From Diogma glabrata (Eukaryota; Arthropoda; Insecta; Diptera; Cylindrotomidae), in assembly GCA_963693315.1 (NCBI GenBank), contig OY856186.1, positions 87,438,647 to 87,502,646 on the forward strand: 64,000 nt of DNA, in the 5' to 3' direction. Positions 58,631 to 64,000 of the stretch are shown here, piece after piece. The notes beneath the pieces were generated by a model. That model was not told the DNA's origin and did no database searches. It was given only the letters and a program-made list of their open reading frames with translations. A program made the translations under genes and the position numbers. Position 1 is the stretch's first letter. Every line of letters starts with the position of its first letter.

Positions 58631-58955
58631 ATTTATTGAGAATTTTTGAGATCAATTAAACTCAAGTAAGTAAAGAAGTAATTGGAATTTTTTCAATTCA
58701 AAGGTATGGTTTAAAGTTTCTCAGAAAAAAACTCCAATTCACATTTTTCATGTTTCGGATGAATTCGAACCTTCCTCGTCAGTGCCCGACTTGAATCCTT
58801 GGGCAGACACGCTATCGATTACGCAGTTGAGGCGATGACAATTTCGAAGTTCAAACTTCTTCATCACTGATTTATTTTTGCTTAAGTTGAATTTTTCCAC
58901 TGTCATTAGACTCCATATTATGGAAATGTTTTTACATTGTATGGGATTTTTTTTT
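58631..58955 (-). repeat. tRNA-related SINE-like repeat, copy 2, without the hairpin
   Basis: Same unit as copy 1, about 512 bp further right, with only a few base changes across the A-box, B-box and GAAGTTTGAA parts. It preserves the presumed empty site CTCAAGTAAGTAAAG. Confidence 0.6.
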
Positions 58956-58989
58956 TATTTTATTTTTTTTTTTTAGTTTTATTTTTTTA

Positions 58990-59889
58990 TGTTACTGTAG
59001 AGTCCTTCGTCGGGCTCTGCAATCTTTCCACTTAATATCACTTAATAAAACTGGTGGACTTACTTGTTGGTGGTGGTTATGTTCTCATCTCTCTGTTTTT
59101 CACCTGATTGAAACACACGAATGATTTCTCAAGATTTATTTATATAATCTTATTTTTTAATTACACTTATTCTTGGTTAATACTTATTTTGTGGTGAAAA
59201 CTTATTTTTTGGTTAAAACTTATTTTAGGTTAAACCTAAACTTATAAACTTATTATTTTATTTAAAACACTCGCAAACGCACTTGTAACTTCCCGTAGAT
59301 ACCTTTTATTTCCGTTCTTAGATCGCGATATAGACTAACTAGAATCTCGTTGATCTAGTATTATTTATTACAAATTTCGAATTGGCTTCCACCAATCAGA
59401 AATTTGCATCATAAATTATTTCTCAAATGACATAAAGTAATTTTTCTCACAGATGTTGAGAAACAAGATAGAAAACGCTTCGTTTGAATTTTTCTATGAA
59501 TTGTTTATCATAGTTTGTCTGTCGTATTTTCTTTCAGTCTGATGTGTTCTTATTTTAATGCATCTTGTTTTTTCATTCTTAGTAATTACATTAAAATTGT
59601 TTTGGAATCAATTTTCTATGAGAAAATCTTTTATAGAAAAAGTGAAACACTTGTTGGTTTCGCTGAAAAATGGGTTTTTGGATGAAATTTTAATTGAATT
59701 GGAGATTGAAGGTTTATGTTCTGTCTGTGACTGTGAATTTGTCTGGGAACGTGAATTGTTTGGTTGTTTTAGTTCAGATTTTGAATTGTTGGAATGTGAA
59801 TGATTATGAGAAATGTAAATGGTTTGGTTGTTTGGATTTTTGCTACCATGTAGCGAGTCTAATGCTTGTCTTATTTTAGGACCGCTACA
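58990..59889 (-). repeat. Candidate 900-bp LTR (minus orientation)
   Basis: On the minus strand it begins TGTAGCGGTCC and ends CTACAGTAACA (TG...CA). A TATA-like TATATAAATA lies about 150 bp before the end. About 7 bp upstream of the start is AGCAAAAGGG, a weak polypurine tract. A (GGTTAAAACTTATTTT)n-like degenerate repeat is at about 59,165-59,250 on the plus strand. The second LTR would lie beyond the window. The 104-codon minus frame at 59,608-59,922 is within it and probably not a gene. Confidence 0.4.
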
Positions 59890-60904
59890 TAGGACGCCCT
59901 TTTGCTTTAAAAAAAAAATCAAATTTATTTGATTTTTTTTTTTTTTATTTGGTTAGCCTCTTTCCTTGCATATTTTTGCTTTCTTTCGTTTTACTTATTA
60001 TTAGCGTTAAGTGCATATTTGAGTGTGTGAGTGTTTTTTTTTTCTAATTAATTACTTAATATCATAAATATTTATTAAATTTCTTATGAATTTAATATTT
60101 CAAGTTTCAGTTAACCTTCATTAATATTTGGTTATAAGACAATTTTTATCTTTCTATTTTTCTTCTTATTCGATTTTTTTATTCTTATTCATTGATTAAA
60201 ATATTCTTACTTTACTTTAATTTTGTATTTTGAGATACTTATAGCTATTCTGAACTATGGTTAAATTTATTATAAAAATTAAAATTGTCTTACTCATACT
60301 TAATACTTCCCGTTTTATTTTAAAAGAGAAAAAAAAAAATTTTTTATGTCTTTACTTTATTATTTTTTTTTTTCGTTATTTATATTTTTCATAAAACTAC
60401 TGATTCTCTTTTTTTTTTATTTTTGTTCTATCATTGGGAAATTATATTAATTATTCTTAATTTAAGTTAAATCTCCTTTAAGAGAAAAAAGTTTTATGTA
60501 TTTTTATTATGATTACTTTCTCTACTTAAAATTTATTCGTCTATTCTCTATAATTTATCTCTTTTCTACTTGAAGATATTTAATAATTTTGCATTTTATA
60601 TTTTTCTTCTTATTATATAAAAAAAAGTTTTTTGATTATTTGTATAATTTTATTTTTATATCTATTAGTTACAAAGAATAAATTTTCTATTCTTTTATTT
60701 TTATTTTATTATTTTTATTTGATATGAAATAAAATATATATATGTATTATCAAACTTCTAATTTTTTAGTTTGTTTATTTTTTTTTTTACCGTGAGAAAA
60801 AAAATTTTAGGAGGTTAAATTTTTATAGTTGTAAATAATTTATATCGAGTCACTCCCTACTAAATTGTTTGTCTGTTGTCCTACTGATTCATGATTGTGT
60901 TGTC
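59890..60904. other. 1-kb T-rich (minus strand A-rich) low-complexity stretch
   Basis: Dominated by TTTTATT-type runs on the plus strand. No gene. If 59-64 kb is an LTR element on the minus strand, this is its A-rich sense sequence just before the LTR. Confidence 0.5.
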
Positions 60905-60909
60905 ATGCT

Positions 60910-61729
60910 GAAAGGATCCAAATTATATATAGTATATAAGGTAGTATAGGCTACCTTTACTGTTTATTTTTTTTTTCATGTTTGAAGGAGTCAAAATTAT
61001 GCCAGTTTAGGCTACCTTTATGATATATTTATTTGTTTATGAAAGGACCTAAATTATGCCAGTATAGGCTACCTATATGATATATTTATTTGATAATGAA
61101 AGGATCAAAATTATGCCAGTATAGGCTACCTTTATGATATATTTATTTGATAATGAAAGGATCAAAATTATGCCAGTATAGGCTACCTTTATGATATATT
61201 TATTTGATAATGAAAGGATCAAAATTATGCCAGTATAGGCTACCTTTATAATATACTTTTTTATTTATGAAAGGATAGAAATTATGCCAGTATAGGCTAC
61301 CTTTATAATATATTTATTTGATAATGAAAGGATCAAAATTATGCCAGTATAGGCTACCTTTATTATATATTTATTTGTTTATGAAAGGACCTAAATTATG
61401 CCAGTATAGGCTATCTATATGATATATTTATTTGATAATGAAAGGATCAAAATTATGCCAGTATAGGCTACCTTTATGATATATTTATTTGATAATGAAA
61501 GGATCAAAATTATGCCAGTATAGGCTACCTTTATGATATATTTATTTGATAATGAAAGGATCAAAATTATGCCAGTATAGGCTACCTTTATAATATACTT
61601 TTTTATTTATGAAAGGATAGAAATTATGCCAGTATAGGCTACCTTTATGATATATTTATTTGATAATGAAAGGATCAAAATTATGCCAGTATAGGCTACC
61701 TTTATTATATATTTATTTTTTTCATGTAT
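60910..61729. repeat. 57-bp minisatellite with a 342-bp (six-unit) higher-order repeat
   Basis: The unit starts GAAAGGATCAAAATTATGCC and contains AGTATAGGCTACCTTTATGA. Unit starts lie exactly 57 bp apart from 60,984 to 61,668. Units differ by diagnostic changes (GACCTAAA, GATAGAAA, ACTTTTTTATTTAT, TTATATATTTATTTG). These recur in the same order in 61,041-61,382 and 61,383-61,724, giving a six-unit higher-order repeat present twice. The first unit (60,910) is diverged. Confidence 0.9.
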
Positions 61730-62140
61730 GAAAGTACTATTATGTCGTGTGCGTCAATTATGTCCTGTGTTATGCGTTCAACTCTACCTACTTCTTCCAT
61801 TATCTTATCCCTAGTATCCATGTTATCGTAGCTGATCAATGACCTCAACTTTCTTACTGTCTTTTCCTTCTCATCTATTTCATGACATTGAAAATGTTTT
61901 ACTCCATTTATTTCAATATTCTTATCTTTTTTTTATTATATAAATATTTTCTTTAGAATTTGGTTCAAGTTTAAATTTTTTATTTTCTAAAGATATCGGA
62001 TACTTTTCATGTTTATTTTTTAAAAGTAAATTTTTATAAATTAATTTTAATTGTTTTTTTTGTTTTGAATTTTTTTCGTTAGAGAATTTCTTGTTTGTGT
62101 TATTGGAACATGACGTTTAGATTTTTTGTGGGCCTTATTT
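61730..62140. other. Spacer between two minisatellites
   Basis: Mixed then AT-rich sequence without recognised motif. Confidence 0.3.
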
Positions 62141-62144
62141 GAGC

Positions 62145-62758
62145 ATGTGAGCATGGTTATTTATGAACGTTTTATCTGGCAATGGCGAATTAGTCTTTTG
62201 TTCATGTGAGCATGGCGAGTTATTTATGAACGTTTTATCTGGCAATGGCGAATTATTTGTTTGTTCATGTGAGCATGGCGAATTATTTATGAACGTTTTA
62301 TTTGGCAATGGCGAATTATTTGTTTGTTCATGTGAGCATGGCGAGTTATTTATGAACGTTTTATCTGGCAATGGCGAATTATTTGTTTGTTCATGTGAGC
62401 ATGGCGAATTATTTATGAACGTTTTATTTGGCAATGGCGAATTATTTGTTTGTTCATGTGAGCATGGCGAATTATTTATGAACGTTTTATTTGGCAATGG
62501 CGAATTATTTGTTTGTTCATGTGAGCATGGCGAATTATTTATGAACGTTTTATTTGGCAATGGCGAATTATTTGTTTGTTCATGTGAGCATGGCGAGTTA
62601 TTTATGAACGTTTTATCTGGCAATGGCGAATTATTTGTTTGTTCATGTGAGCATGGCGAATTATTTATGAACGTTTTATTTGGCAATGGCGAATTATTTG
62701 TTTGTTCATGTGAGCATGGCGAATTATTTATGAACGTTTTATCTGGCAATAGCAAATT
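62145..62758. repeat. 63-bp minisatellite, about 9.5 units, open on both strands
   Basis: The unit starts GAGCATGGCGAATTATTTAT and contains GGCAATGGCGAATTATTTGT. Starts at 62,208, 62,271, 62,334, 62,397, 62,460, 62,523, 62,586, 62,649 and 62,712 are exactly 63 bp apart, with a partial unit before. Because 63 is 21 codons and the unit lacks stops in one frame per strand, long frames run on the plus (208 codons) and minus (206 codons) strands. This is better explained by the repeat than by two genes. GCGAG and TATCTGG variants travel together. Confidence 0.9.
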
Positions 62759-63316
62759 ATTTATATTAATTATAAAAAAAAATCGATGAAATTTCTTTAA
62801 GTTCGAATGCTCGAATACTAACTAGTGGTTTTTTGTATTTTTTATAGTATTTCACTTCGCTGTGAGATAATAAAGCCTATTTCAAAAATTGTTCTAAAGA
62901 TTTTCGAGTCTTTGTTAACTAGTCTACCATATAGTATTTGGGTTTTGTGAGCTTCTGGTCTGTTTTGTGAACATATGTTTTCAAAACATCCATTTTTTGG
63001 AGATTTTCGCGTCTCCTGGAAAAAAGTGATTTGACGCCAACTTATCCGTGATCAGTGGAGTTAGGTATGCCGACATTTATCTCATTTCAACCAAATTTCC
63101 CCTTCACTCATTGGATCCAGTGAAATGTTCTCACTGTTTAAATGGTAACGTATTCGATTTCGATTTCAAAAATAATTTCATCTTAATTTTCCGTAGTAAA
63201 CCTGTAGTTTAAAATTTAAATTGTTTGTTTTGATTAAGTTAAAATATTTGTGGTTGCTTAGTCTCTAGATTCATTATACTGTATAATTTTATATGATTTG
63301 ATTGCATGTTGTGAAT
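62759..63316. other. Unassigned
   Basis: No recognised motif on either strand. It separates the 63-bp array from the minus-strand ORF. Confidence 0.3.
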
Positions 63317-64000
63317 TTAGATGAAGATTTTTATAAATTGCAGGTTGCAAAAAAGATTTGTTGTTATTTTCTTAATTATTTTTAAGGTGACGATTTGCCA
63401 TGTTTTAATTATATAATTTGATAATATTCCCTTATCTATATTTAGTGTTTTAAAACGTACATGATGTGTGAGCTTATGTTCTGGTTTTCCAGTATTATTA
63501 GTATAGTCGATTTCCGTTTTGGATTGTTTACACGTTAATGCTTGCGAGTCTGTTAGAAACATCATTATAAAATATATGTATTTAGTTTGTATTGGTACCG
63601 TATGTAAATTATTTAGTGTTGTAAATACTCGATTTTTATGTTTTAGAAAAATAACTGCCCCGATGTTTATTAAAATCGTAAAAAGAAGAAACATTAGTTT
63701 GCTTAATGGTCCTATGTCCGTAATGAATTTTTTTATCGTGATATATTTATAATTTAGCGAACTTATAGATTTGCCTTTCGTTGGTTCATATGCGATCATA
63801 CCAGATTTTTGAATATTCCGTTCCGTATGGTTATTTCTTATAATAATTTCTTTCCTAACATCTCCAGTTTCGTCTTTTACTTCCAGTCTTTTTCCTAAAT
63901 TTTTAATATTCATTTTAATTTCTCTTATCTCGTCGTTATTCGTATGAAATTTTTTATGCAAAGGGATTATATTACGAATAAAATTTAATTTTTCTGTTTG
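63317..64000 (-). CDS. Hypothetical membrane-spanning protein, cut by the window edge
   Basis: A minus-strand frame is open from the window end to a stop at 63,317 (at least 227 residues; the true start lies outside). The first third is charged (Lys/Glu/Asn-rich). A hydrophobic stretch around 'LMFLLFTILINIGAVIFL', followed by 'KHKNR', looks like one transmembrane helix with a basic stop-transfer flank; a second, weaker hydrophobic run 'YIYFIMMFL' follows. No conserved family was recognised. Its position upstream of a candidate LTR on the same strand would fit an envelope-like third ORF of a gypsy/errantivirus-type element, but that is inference. A host gene or chance frame in AT-rich DNA remains possible. 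Confidence 0.35.
   Translation of the reverse strand, partial: QTEKLNFIRNIIPLHKKFHTNNDEIREIKMNIKNLGKRLEVKDETGDVRKEIIIRNNHTERNIQKSGMIAYEPTKGKSISSLNYKYITIKKFITDIGPLSKLMFLLFTILINIGAVIFLKHKNRVFTTLNNLHTVPIQTKYIYFIMMFLTDSQALTCKQSKTEIDYTNNTGKPEHKLTHHVRFKTLNIDKGILSNYIIKTWQIVTLKIIKKITTNLFCNLQFIKIFI

Noticed and set aside
59608..59922. 104-codon minus-strand Ser/Asn-rich frame
   Set aside because: It overlaps the candidate LTR start and has no recognisable domain; low-complexity composition explains its length.
62135..62789. Two long overlapping open frames (206 and 208 codons) on opposite strands, looking like a repeat-protein gene
   Set aside because: Both are explained by a 63-bp minisatellite whose length is a multiple of three. 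No conserved domain, start context or flanking exon was seen.
1..64000. CRISPR arrays, bacterial operons or an integrated prokaryotic segment
   Set aside because: Regular repeats here are minisatellites without spacers of CRISPR type; genes have spliceosomal introns and insect homologs.

Overview
This is AT-rich insect nuclear DNA. It contains three conserved host genes set in a dense layering of old transposable elements. The insect call rests on a near-complete crooked legs (crol) zinc-finger gene, a TBK1/IKK-epsilon kinase and a DUF2452 (C1orf50-like) gene. Small introns are strikingly uniform (55-96 bp), as in Diptera or Coleoptera, while three other introns have swollen to 6.8, 7.5 and 22.9 kb. 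The order cannot be fixed from the sequence alone. Nothing prokaryotic is present (no operons, CRISPR or IS elements).

Layout. 1.1-1.85 kb: DUF2452 gene on the minus strand, four exons. 1.85-2.56 kb: divergent, probably bidirectional, promoter region. 2.56-19.48 kb: TBK1/IKK-epsilon on the plus strand, nine exons, 731 aa. Its intron 1 holds a Ty3/gypsy remnant split by a short non-LTR derivative. Its intron 6 holds an antisense non-LTR element, a Harbinger-type MITE and another RT fragment. 20.32 kb onward: crol, plus strand, seven exons in the window (16 complete C2H2 fingers plus half of a 17th). The last exon seen ends at 45,947 on a splice donor, so the gene runs off the right edge or at least beyond a very long intron.

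The crol first intron (20.4-43.2 kb) is almost wholly mobile DNA. It has Ty3/gypsy fragments, R1/Jockey-like fragments, several copies of one EN-RT non-LTR family (A-G here), tRNA-derived SINE-like repeats, foldback structures and a non-autonomous hAT with a perfect 8-bp target duplication. Downstream of the last crol exon, 48-56.7 kb reads as one decayed minus-strand Ty3/gypsy element (LTR, primer-binding site, leader, gag, protease-RT). A hAT-like element interrupts its gag region, and that element contains a further element that in turn holds retrotransposon pieces. 56.8-57.5 kb is a 630-bp element with 99-bp inverted repeats.

58.99-64 kb may be the 3' part of a second, minus-strand LTR element: a candidate 900-bp LTR, an A-rich internal region (on the sense strand), a 57-bp minisatellite with a six-unit higher-order repeat, a 63-bp minisatellite open on both strands, and a membrane-spanning ORF cut by the window end. 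This is the least explained part of the window.

The host genes share no obvious pathway. TBK1/IKK-epsilon is a signalling kinase, crol a nuclear DNA-binding protein, and the DUF2452 protein is uncharacterised. Every mobile-element ORF examined is truncated or frameshifted, except the ORF cut by the right edge, which cannot be judged.
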